From NCBI RefSeq assembly GCF_047948215.1, contig NC_134456.1, positions 62,577,529 through 62,641,528 on the forward strand: DNA of 64,000 nt. The letters run 5' to 3'. Source of the DNA: Lycorma delicatula (lineage: Eukaryota > Arthropoda > Insecta > Hemiptera > Fulgoridae). Positions 11,468-22,147 of this stretch are shown here, piece after piece (the stretch's first letter is position 1; each line of letters begins with the position of its first letter). The notes under the pieces are model-generated. The model saw only the letters and a program-made list of their open reading frames with translations, searched no databases and was not told where the DNA came from. A program made the translations under genes and the position numbers.

Positions 11468-12356
11468 GGTTACGAAGCAACGCGTTTATGCCGACTCCAG
11501 TCCAGGAGTTCCCTTTTTTACGTCATATGTTCGTTTTTTGTTCCGTTTTTGTCGTTTGTGTTGTTTTAATTCGTTGTTCATGTTTTTGCTGTGATTTTTC
11601 GTTTAATTTTCCGTTTTTATTCGCCACCGTAGTCTTTCGCTTGGTTGGGCGGGTTTTTCCATTTGGCTGTACGCGGGTGTGTTTACATTATTCTGATTTT
11701 GTGTTTACTTTCGTATTTAATGGTTATCTGATGGCGTTTCTTTCCCGTTTTGATTGAGGGGCATGTGTTGTTTGGATGTACGGGTTCTGACCGCACCAAA
11801 CCGTAGTTCAATTGTGATCTGGAGGGTCATCAGCGGGCCCAATGGCCTACTTTGCGGACGTGTGGCGTCTGTAGTTGGGATGGCTACACGCTGGAGCCCG
11901 GTAATGGGATTTTTCTGCTTGCTTGCTTGACGGATCCTTCGACTGAATGATAGAGCTGCTAGAGCAACCAGGGGGTGAGAGACAGCTCTCTGTTGAGCTG
12001 CCATTCGTTTGTGCTTGCACAGGTGGATGGCAGTGATGAGGCAAGAGAATCTCTTGTCCTCTTGTAGGGGGAATGGAAAAGACCGTAGTCCCTGCGGGGA
12101 TGGCATGCCCTTTTGGGTGTTTCTGTTATAGGCAAGAAGGCATCAAGACCGAGTCCACACTCCTAGGGTGGGGAACAGGAACGGTATAGTCAGCCCTGGT
12201 AACCCTACTTCTGGGGTTAGAGGCAGGCGATATTATAAGATCCGACCGGCGAGCCGACTTGTCCGCCGGACGTACTGCCGGAGGCGGGGAGGCTCGTTAG
12301 AGTAAATGGACATCCCGGACTGTGTCATGCTTCGTTGTGGAATCCGGTCTTACAAG
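11468..12356 (+). mobile_element. GC-rich body of a composite repeat, possible LINE 5' region
   Basis: About 890 bases of much higher GC than the flanks end abruptly near 12356 after GTGGAATCCGG. The last 140 bases (from GTTAGAGGCAGGCG through AAGATCCGACCGGCG and GGACTGTGTCATGC) match 62118-62228. Upstream parts contain AGTCAGCCCTGGTAACCCTA and a T-rich plus-strand frame at 11488-11757. A minus-strand frame of 129 residues at 11717-12106 looks like antisense of the repeat, not a gene. The layout resembles the 5' untranslated region of a non-LTR retrotransposon, but no ORF1 or reverse transcriptase follows, so the class is open. Confidence 0.6.
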
Positions 12357-13741
12357 TAAACCTTACTAAGTACAAGTAAATTAAAATTTTTGAACTTCTT
12401 ATTTATATATATTCTATGCTAAATTGATTAAAATAAAATTACAAAATTACATATCTTGTTTCTCGCATAGCATTACTCGTAAAAAAGTAAGAAATGACGA
12501 CAGTAACTGTAAATTTTGCCAAATCAAAACGGAATGTTTTTATCTCATGTATATTTTTGCAATGAATTATCCTATTACTTTTTATATTTTCGTGTTAAAT
12601 TTGTCATAACAAAATTATGTAATCGTACTAAGAATTAATTTTGTTAATATTGGTAAAAATCTTAACAATTTGGAGTTTTGAAATTATTATTATACGTTTT
12701 GTTACTGTGTACGCGTTTTTTTTTAATTTTCGCGCGTGAAAAAAATAATCCATCTTATTTTGCCATATGATTAATATAGTTAAATTTTGTTTGAAGTAGT
12801 TCTTATTTTTATTTATTTATTTTAGGACAAAAAATATATTCAGAATTTTCATTTCCTTCCTCATTTGTTAATTGTTTTTAGAAGTTCAAACAATGCTTAA
12901 AACAGTTAACTATGCGATGTTACAATGATTTATTTATTTATTTTTTAAATTCTCAAGGAAAGAAAGTTGTACAGTTAGGTGTATAAATAAAAACTATGGG
13001 AAATTTTGTGTCAGAGGAAATGATTTTATTTTTATAAAAAAAAAGAAAAGTAAAACAAAACAAAATAAAATAAAAAGGTGAAAACGACAAATAATTAAAT
13101 GTTTAATTAGGGTCTACTTTTGAACGACGAAGTATGAAAAGAGTGTGTTATTTAGTTGGTTTGTGTGAAAAAATGTTTAATTTTCTTTTTAAATTCATTT
13201 ATTTTATTTTTTTTCCTTTATTTTTAATGAAGTTCTAACACTGTACTTTATGTTCAGTTAAATGTCTTAACTCGAATTAACTTAGAATGAATTTGATTAT
13301 CTGTGTTATCGGTGTACATTTGACTGTGGGTTTCAATTAACAGAATTATTTAATCCTGGAATCATTCTCCTAGCTGTTTTATAAACTGTTTGTTTGTATA
13401 TAAAAAATGAGGACAGGAACTGAATATTATCCGTAACTTTTGGCTTAGTATATCTTTTCATGTAACTTTGACGGCTTTCAAACCGAGATCCAAGTGATTT
13501 ATACAATATATTAAATTTAAATATTGATTACTCCATTTAAAATATGTTTTTAACGATAAGGTAAAAGCCAAGAACTTGTATTCGTATACAGAAAGCTTTA
13601 CACAAACTGATTTTATTTCAATTTTCTTGACTAGGATTTTGAATTATGTTAATCCTTGGTCGATGACATCGGTTTCTTCTGTAAGGGATAAATTTAATAC
13701 GGCACATGATTGTAGCTTTTGGAATTTGATTTTTAATACTT
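12357..13741. other. AT-rich noncoding stretch
   Basis: I see no gene or recognisable repeat. The sequence includes A-rich simple runs near 13037-13080. Confidence 0.6.
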
Positions 13742-13778
13742 AAAAACCCCTATTAATAAAGTATTAATAGGGGTTTTT
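13742..13778. repeat. Perfect 17-bp hairpin with a 3-base loop
   Basis: The arm AAAAACCCCTATTAATA at 13742-13758 is the exact reverse complement of 13762-13778, with loop AAG between. A T-run follows the second arm. In bacteria this would read as a terminator; in this genome it is more likely a mobile-element remnant or a chance structure. Confidence 0.75.
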
Positions 13779-13837
13779 TCTTCATATTTTGTATTCTTCG
13801 TTTTTCTTTATGGTAGATCACTAGATAATGGAGATCC

Positions 13838-14118
13838 GTGGGTTGGTCTAGTGATGAACGCGTCTTTCCAAAACAGCTGAATTGGAAGTCGAGAGTTCAA
13901 GCGTTGAAGTTCTTATGAAGGCAGTTACTTTTATACGGATTTGAATACCAGATCGTGGGTACCGGTGTTCTTTGGCGGTTGGGTTTCAATTAACCATATC
14001 TCAGGAATAGTCGAACTGAGACTGTACAAGACTACACTTCATTTACAGTCAATACATATCATTCTCATTCATCCTCTGAAGTAATACCTGAACGGTATCA
14101 GGATAAAGGAAGGAAGAA
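13838..14118 (+). mobile_element. tRNA-derived SINE, family A, copy 2
   Basis: The copy has the family head (GGTTGGTCTAGTGATGAACG), the TTTTATACGGATTTGAATAC block, the AATTAACC block and the ATCCTCTGAAGTAATACCTG block. The last part of the tail is shortened. A perfect 11-bp target-site duplication, AATGGAGATCC, flanks it at 13827-13837 and 14119-14129, which fixes both ends. Confidence 0.95.
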
Positions 14119-14129
14119 AATGGAGATCC

Positions 14130-16114
14130 ATTCTCCACCGGTCTTGAATAGCATTATCACGTGTTAATAATTTGTTTTTCATCATTATCGGTAACTAATG
14201 AAATCAAATTTCTACGGTTATTTTTAAATTTAAATTATTTTTTTTTAATTCATTAAAAAGAAAATCTTAAAGGTATTGATGTATACTATACTATTGATAG
14301 AGCTAAGAACTAATTTGTGTACGTAGATCGTTCTACCCTCAGAAGTTCTATATAGTACTAGTACATCATTTTTGAGTAATTTCAATGGGCATTACTTGTT
14401 AATTTTTATATGCGATATATTGATAATGTATATGCGAATTTACGTAAGGTTTCTACAAAAATTTAATTGATTGTAAATTAAAATTTGAAATAATAAAAAT
14501 GTAATAATAATAATAACTTGCTTAGGTATATTTTTTTATAGCACATAGATTCAGTTTTGCAAAATGTGCTTTAAATTTATTTATCTATTAAGCATCAGTA
14601 CCGTAATGGTTGTAAGGAACTTTTCTGAGACGTAATTCATTCCCGAAAATGCATATAATCATTCTCAATAAGTCAAAAAGAACAATAAGAATCCGATGAT
14701 ATAGGAACTGTTAGGTGATTTCCCCTTCCCTTCACCATTCAGTATGTAGTGTTAATTTATTCTATTTCATTTCTATTGTGATTTAATTTCTGATACTTTT
14801 TTGCTACTTTTTTTTAATAATTTTTACTTTGATACTGAAACGTATACAATTCCGTAAAATATACGATTATATATTACACACGTATAAAAATATGGATGTT
14901 GGTAGCTTTCGTTACGAAACAATGTATTTATGCGTATATTATCTAAATGGATTTGGGCTAAACTAATATTATATCTTTTGTTTGAAATTATGTAAATAAT
15001 AACGTAAAACTCTTTTTAAAATTAGCTTAAACATGAATACGGATTATATTACGAAGGATTTTTTTCAATAATTGTCAATTTCTTGTTATTGCATACATTA
15101 TTAATATTTGGTCAATACAGTCGTGAGTTTAATTATACGAATATTACTTTGCGGTTACTAACCCTGATTGTTGTTATTTTTTTCTTATTAAAAATTTATG
15201 CAACCATAAATTTAAAATTGTTTATTTTTTGTTTTGTATTATTTGAAAAGACAATGAAAATTACATCGGTTTATTTTTATAAGAATTTATTTTACTGTAC
15301 CAGATTTTAATATTAAATGAAATACTCGTATTATTACATTATTTGTTGTATTTCTTTTTGTTTTTAATTTGGTTTTGTGTTTTTAATTTCAATGATTTTT
15401 TTTTAACTGACCCGTATAGTAACCTTTATATTGCGTTATTATGTTTAATAATGAACTTAAATTGATCTTACTTAACTTTTAAAAGGCTATATTTACAAAT
15501 TATATAAATCCTTGTGTTTTTTTTTTCTTTAATAAATTCAGAACAAGTTTTAGTACTTAATTAAAAAATAACTGAAAAGTTTTTAAAAAAAAAATTCTTA
15601 ATGGTTTTTTTTAAGGCGGTTTTACTGAACTATATAATTGGAATATACGACATATTTTCTCACACGTGTTCAGTTCTATAACCCTACATTTAACGTTCAA
15701 TGATAATTACTACCAGCAAAATGAAGTTTTCTAAAAGACTTTCACACTATACGAACAAAGGTAAACAAATTATTCTTTAACATTATTGGATGTTCCATTT
15801 GATCTTCTTTAACGTTATATCGTCTAGTGGTAACCGGCCGTCAAACCAGAATTTAGAAGTGGTTGCTCAGTTTATCTTGGCGTTGTTATTCTTTAGAGGC
15901 TTGAGACATTATTAATTATATACTGTTGTTGACAGATGAAACTCATCATTTTCTTTCTTTATTTATACGAATTTGCTAGTGAGGACGAAATTGCTTTTTT
16001 TATTAGTTAAGATTTCTAAAATTTTATTAAAGAAAATTTGGCATTAATAAATAGAACAGAATAATGTAGCCTATTCAACATCGTGTGACTGTTTGCTTTT
16101 AGCTAGTTTCCTTA
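14130..16114. other. AT-rich noncoding stretch
   Basis: Nothing identifiable. The 75-codon plus-strand frame at 15083-15310 is hydrophobic low-complexity sequence. A short tRNA-like phrase near 15824-15845 was considered and set aside. Confidence 0.6.
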
Positions 16115-16436
16115 CCCATCGGGTTGGTCTAGTGGTGAACGCGTCTTCGCAAATCAGCTGATTTCGAAGTCGAGAGTTCCAACGTTCAAATCCTAGTATA
16201 GGCAGTTCCGCGATCTAGTATTCAAATCCGTATAAAAGTAACTACTTTTATACGGATTTGAATACGCGGTGTTCTTTGGTGGTTGGGTTTCAGTTAACCA
16301 CACATCTCAGAAATAGTCGACGTGAGACTATACAAGACTACACTTCAATTACACTCATACATATCATTCTCATTCATCCTCTGAAGTAATACCTGGCAGT
16401 GATTCCCGGAGGCTAAACAGGAAAAAAAGAAAAATG
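16115..16436 (+). mobile_element. tRNA-derived SINE, family A, copy 3, with internal palindrome
   Basis: This copy has the best-preserved promoter of the family. The A box is TGGTCTAGTGG near 16125 and the B-box-like CGTTCAAATCC is near 16193. Its oddity is a perfect inverted duplication inside the body: arms at 16218-16240 and 16243-16265 pair over 23 bases with a 2-base loop. The normal order (GGCAGTTACTTTTATACGG...) is preceded here by an inverted copy of the same block plus CGATCTAGTA. The tail ends GATTCCCGGAGGCTAAACAG plus an A-rich run. No confident target duplication is seen. Confidence 0.93.
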
Positions 16437-19400
16437 CAGCTTTTTTTGCACTGTATTTCTATTCTCCTCTATTTCCAGATAAACTTTTAAGCCCCCACTT
16501 CTTTACGTCATTTTAATTTTTCCCAGCCTTCTTTTTTTTGCACCTACTGATTCTTCCACTGTAGATTTTTGCACAGTTTTAATTAATAGATCCTTCCCTC
16601 GTTGTGCATCTCAACTAAATATTGTTTAATTAATTTAAATTAAATAATTTTAATTTAAACAAATTAAGATTGTTTATTTAATCTTATATTTTTCCAATTT
16701 ATGTATTTTGGTCTGTTGTGTTTGATTTTTGGTCGTTTGTGATTAAAATATAACTATTTTCCAGTCGGATGAAAAAATTTATTTATTATAGATTATAATC
16801 TCTTAGTTTTTCTTCGAGTTAATCGAGTATATACAATTGTAAGGATGGATAATGCGAATTATAATAATATAATTTCTATCTGGCGTTGAATAAACATGAT
16901 TTTCTTTGAAAAAATTTAATTTTTATTTTTGTTAGTTGTATTTAAAAAGCGTAGTGTTATGAATCTGAATTTGCGTTGAATCCCTATTTTTTTCGTTCAA
17001 TGAAATAGCATAATTACAAATTTTTGTTGTAATTATTATTATTTACTTATATTGTCTTGTTTTGTTTTCCTAAAGTTATTTAAGTTAATATTACCCGTGA
17101 TTAATATTTTGATTATGCGACAAAAAAATTTCAGAACTATTTTTATAATAAAACGTTAAAAAGGAAACTAACATAATCTGAAGGATCACCGTTAATAAGG
17201 ACAGTATTTTGTCCGTTTAAATCCAATTTTATGCGGTCCGATATATGTTTTCACAATATATTGTTTGCTGTTGATGGAATTATTAGAAACACGTTGTCAG
17301 TTTTGTCATATTACCTGTGAGCCTACGTTTCATATACAGGAAATTTTCTATTTTATTATGAAAAAGTGTGTTATAAAAATTAAAAAAATGTTATTTTTTA
17401 AATATAAGTACTAGTAAAATACTAATTAGATAAAACTTCCTGATGCAATTAAAATTGTATAAGGAAGACCTAATTTAATAGGAAATTACCGATCATTAGT
17501 GAGTGATCATTATATAAAATCTCTAAATTCTTCAACTTCATATTTTTCATTAAACCTTCGAATATATTTCATAATTTTTCTTTCTAGATAACATATTGCT
17601 GTATTATATAAATCTTTTTAGCTCTTTTTTTTTTGTTATTATCATTATTACATAGAAATATTATGTTTTTAGAATCCCCAAAAATCAAAGTCTGATAATT
17701 TATTCAGCATGTGTAATGGAATAATTAATGAACATTGCCGCTGTAGAGTGGCTTTATTGTAAGTTTCAAACGGTAGCTTGTATGAATCGAATCTTTAAAC
17801 TAGAACCTTCGATTAGAAAGCCTGTAATCGATAACTGGTGTTAAGAAATCATAATTTTGGACCGAAAAGCGCAGGAACGTTAGGTTGCAAGTGCTCTGTC
17901 ACTTTTCCCGCGATAACATGTACTGATATTACATTCATATACGTAATGCGTAACTTGACTTACAGTATCTTTCGACATTATATTTTTCTTCTTTTTTTAT
18001 CTTTATAATTATATATACATTTTTTAACCTGTAGTTTTATTTGATTTAAAACAAACATAATAAGAAATTACAGAATTATACAGTGAATTAACATATGTTA
18101 TGGTAACGTATACCGTATCGTAAATTAATTTTAGAATTTTTAAAGCTATGACGATTTTATATATATAATCCGTAAAACTGTTACAAGAACCTGATTATGC
18201 TAATAGAATTATACATTCACTTAATTCTCTCGGTTAACTGCTCTGTATGATGCTGGTGAGTTAACCAATCGAAGAGCGCTGTTAACAGGTTAGTGTATTT
18301 TGTTCACAACAGGATAGAACTCGGACTAATTCATTGTTTCTATTAACATAAACTAATGCTTCTAGCCTTTTAGAACTGTACATCGTCATAAGTAGGACAC
18401 TGAAGTAGATTTAATGGATTAAAACTGCGCTATTTAAAAGAATTTATTTTTATCCCTACAGAGAATTTATATTATAAGAAAACTATATCTTTTTAATTAC
18501 ATACAGTTGGTGTTTCATGATATTTTAACGTAATTCCAAAAAGTATTGTTCTTTTTTATGACATATGTACTAGTAATTGCACTAATTACAAAGTTTATAG
18601 GATTTAAGTTCCATTGTTTTCATATTGTCTACAGTAAAACGAGCAATTTTTTCGTTATAGTCTCAATTTGTATTTTAAGTTTTTTTTTGTACTTCTTTTT
18701 CTATTTATTATTACTTTTATATCTCAGTTTTATGGATAATCTCCGTATTGTATGTACATAATATTTTACACTAGTTATATATAAGGAATTTTTGTATTTC
18801 ATTGTATTTATTTCTAAACTCCATATTTTAAATTGTCATTAATATTCCTGAATCCTAAAAAGTCTCCTAATTTGTTTTTATTTAATAATTCATCAGCCTA
18901 TTTGGTTTAAATCTTTTTATTTTAAAACCATTTCAAACTCCTTGCGTTCCATTCTTTTTGTTAACTTTTTTACTAGCTTTTTTCATTGTTGTAAAAGTCT
19001 TTGAAAAAGCTTTACTTGGTTCTTTTAATCTGCTTCTTAATTATTTATCCTTTCTTGTAACTTTTCGTAAAACCTGTATAAATAATGAATTCTCTAACCT
19101 CTTGAAAAATAACTTTTTTTTAATTTTAATATTAATTTATTTTCTCGTTTCTTGTATAGTTGCACTTTGTATAATTTCAAGTAAAGTTTATATATATTTC
19201 AGTAAAGTAAAATTACATCTTAGAAAAAAAGTTTCTTTTTTTGTGATAAAAATTTATTAATATTTTTGTTGTTGAAGATTGAATTTTAAAGCCGTCTTGA
19301 AGAGTCCATAAATAGATTTAAAATTAAATTTATTTTTGATATAATTTAAATTTTACTTAATTTATTCATTTATTTATATGTACACAAATATTTTGCTAGT
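16437..19400. other. AT-rich noncoding stretch
   Basis: No gene is recognised. The plus-strand frames at 18546-18761 and 18958-19260 are F/L/I/K-rich and use codons that simply mirror the AT-rich composition, so I do not regard them as genes. Confidence 0.6.
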
Positions 19401-19636
19401 CCGGTGGGCTTCTCTAGTGATAAACTCATCTTCTCAAGTTTAACACTCGATCTTTTTTGAAGTCGATGGTTCTCAGGTTCAAATCCTAGTATAAGTTGGT
19501 TGCTTTTATACGGATTTAAACAGCGGGTACCTTTGTACTTTGGTGGTTGGGGTTTAATTAACCACACATCTTAGGAACGGTCTGTACAAGATTACACTTC
19601 ATTTACATGTCATCCTCATCTCATTTGGCCGGGGGA
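19401..19636 (+). mobile_element. tRNA-derived SINE, family A, copy 4 (diverged)
   Basis: A diverged family A copy has CCGGTGGGCTTCTCTAGTGA at the head, GGTTCAAATCC as B box, TTTTATACGGATTTAAACAG, GGTGGTTGGGGTTTAATTAA and TACAAGATTACACTTCATTT. The tail is short and ends near GGCCGGGGGAG. An insertion separates the A and B boxes. No target duplication is evident, which fits an older insertion. Confidence 0.88.
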
Positions 19637-21550
19637 GAGTTACTTTTGTTCACTAGTTGAACAGATTGCAGCACATTAGGAATAAAAAAAAATATATATT
19701 AAATAGACTTACTTAGATTAATTTATAAATTAATAACTTTATAATTTTAATTAATTAAATTAATAAATAAATGAATATATACATACTTTCGTTGAAAGGC
19801 ACTAAGCTAATTGAATAAATTTTTGTAAATTGCCTTATTAAATATTCATGTAATATATTTTTTTAACCCAACACGAAAATTTTGCACATACCTCATAAAA
19901 ACTAAGATTTCAGCATAATTTGAGAATATGAAATACGTAAACTTATATAATTTGACTAAAATAACGTGTTTAAAAAAAATACATCGCAGATAGATTATTA
20001 TGTAATAAAGTGATTTTCCAACTTTTTGAAGATGAATGCCATTACCATGATAACCGGGAATTCCATTGAAATGACTGCTTCAAATTAACATCGAAAGGTC
20101 CTAATAAAAGAACAATTTCTATGCAATTTAAAAGAATTTTCTTTATAGCGTTACAATGTTTCGTCTTTCTGTTAAAAAAAAAACGAGTAGACATCACCCT
20201 TCATATAAATAAAATATCTAATCTTTTCTCTTCTGCAGTTGTTTTTTAAATAGCCTGTTTAAGATAAAATATGCTTATTATTTTTTTATTTATAAATAAT
20301 TTTGATATAATTATTAAATTTATCCAAAATAAAATATATACCGGTACATAAAAAAATCGAACAAAAAAAGAATTTAATCAGTTTTATATATTTTCGTAGA
20401 AGTTTCTTTTCCCTGGCTTCTTATTTATTTTTTAACTAGTATTTTAACAGTTAATTTAATTACTTTTCTAAATTAATTTTTCACTGGTGAAAGTATCATT
20501 TTTATAATTATAAACTGTAACTTCTAAGGTTTTACGGGGTTGTAGAATAATTTCCAGTTGGGAAAACCTTTTTCGTAAGTTAAGACGTAATAAAACCTGT
20601 ACATAATTAATATAATTGTTTATAAAAATAATGTTTTAATTTAGACTGCAATTTTGACAATTATGGTTTATTATACTTCTAAATGTAAACTATACCCTTT
20701 TTTAGTGTTTTGTATGTAATGTAGATACAGATTGTATTTAAACGAGACTTTTTTACATCACATTTTTTGGTTTTTTCGTCAATATTTGACTGGCCTGGGC
20801 AATATATTCCTTAGTTTTCTGGGCTATCTTATAAATATTTCTTATACAGTTATATCTTGCATTTTTATTAATTCTAAACTTAGTTACTCGATATAGTATT
20901 TGTGTTTTACAGATCTCTCATTATAAAAGTGAAACCTTTTACGACATCGCTTTTTTTAATTCTCTGGAAATGAACACAAAAAAAATTAAAGGTAGCAATT
21001 GCTTTGCTTTATATTATGTTCGGTTGAATTTAAGAAAGTAAAATTTAAACAATAAACCCAAAATAATAATATTATTTATTAAGTTATGCTCACCTTTGGA
21101 GCTTTAATTATTGAAATGTAACGATGTTATCCAGTAATCCATTTATTCCTTATATATTTTTCTACAAATAAGTATTTAAAGAAAATTTGTAATTTCTTAC
21201 AATTTGTTTTGACCATTTGTATATATTACATTTTATCTGTTCTCTGAATTAAAGAGAGATTAAATTATTTAAAGTTTTTTAGGCATTTAATTTTTAAACC
21301 GTAACTAACATTAAGTATCTTTAACATTACAATTACTTACACTATCCTTCAGTCTTTTTTTTTGTTTCTGTGTATATATTAGTATATGTATTGGTATATT
21401 TCATTGGAAAGCTACCGATTGTAATGGGTACCATGATTCGACTTTGGGAAAATTTCGACATATCCGCGTTTCACATCCCCCAGACCCCAAAACCACTGTC
21501 AGTTCAGTAGTATATATATATATTTTTTTTTTTTTTCACTTTGTGGACAT
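19637..21550. other. AT-rich noncoding stretch
   Basis: Nothing identifiable apart from a TA run and T-run at about 21511-21536, just before the repeat that follows. Confidence 0.55.
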
Positions 21551-22147
21551 GATAACTGCCGTAATTTGGCGCCAATAACTTTCAAATTGATACATAAAAT
21601 ATAACGACTTAAAATCTCGATCGAGTTCGTTAATGGACAAAATCGGATCATGGGGTGGAAATGGCGGCTTTTTTGAAAAAACAAAATATCGCTATAACTT
21701 TCTTATTAAGTAAAATATCGAATTCGTTTAAAGTTCCTACTATTCTTCGGATAAGGGCCGAAAACGTATCTAAGTAAAGTTTTTTGATACCTCCAACCAT
21801 TTGCCAAGGGGGTGGAAAAAATGGGGGTTTGAAGACAAAACAAATTGTACCTCCCTTAGTAGGCATAGTATCGAATCGGTTTGAAGTGGTCGTTATTCCT
21901 CTAAAGATTACCTAAAACGTTTGTCTGAAACAATTTTTGATATGATCAACCCTTACGGAAAGGGATGACCAAAATGTTGCTGGAATTGTAAGAACTTCTT
22001 TCACATGCAACCGTTCTCGTATTGAATAAATTTGACGTTTTTCTTAATTTTAAGGTGGAAATATTTTTTATTCCTTACTTAGCACCGGTTAAATGTACGG
22101 CTTTTAACCATATATTTAACCGCCTTCCGGCGTGCCGAAAGAGATTT
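21551..22147 (+). repeat. Dispersed repeat E, copy 1
   Basis: About 600 bases align along their length with 52045-52657. Shared blocks include GATAACTGCCGTA, CTCG(A/G)TCGAGTTCGTTAA, TATAACTTTCTTATTAAGTA, AGTTCCTACTATTCTT, ACCAACCCTTACGG-like text and GATGTTGCTGGAATT-like text. The right end carries a hairpin, CTTCCGGC GTG CCGAAAG, imperfect in this copy. No coding frame is conserved between the copies. The class is unknown; a non-autonomous Helitron or other DNA element is possible given the hairpin near one end. Confidence 0.85.

Noticed and set aside
11717..12106. 129-codon minus-strand frame, the longest ATG-started frame in the window
   Set aside because: It lies in the GC-rich composite repeat, where stops are rarer. 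It has no recognisable domain, and its region is not retained in the second copy.
15816..15860. tRNA-like phrase TCGTCTAGTGGTAACC
   Set aside because: It resembles an A box, but no B box or tRNA fold follows, and the flanking sequence does not match SINE-A.
18546..19260. Two plus-strand frames that look like membrane proteins
   Set aside because: F/L/I/Y/K-rich composition follows directly from the AT content. There are no motifs, no splice context and no neighbours.
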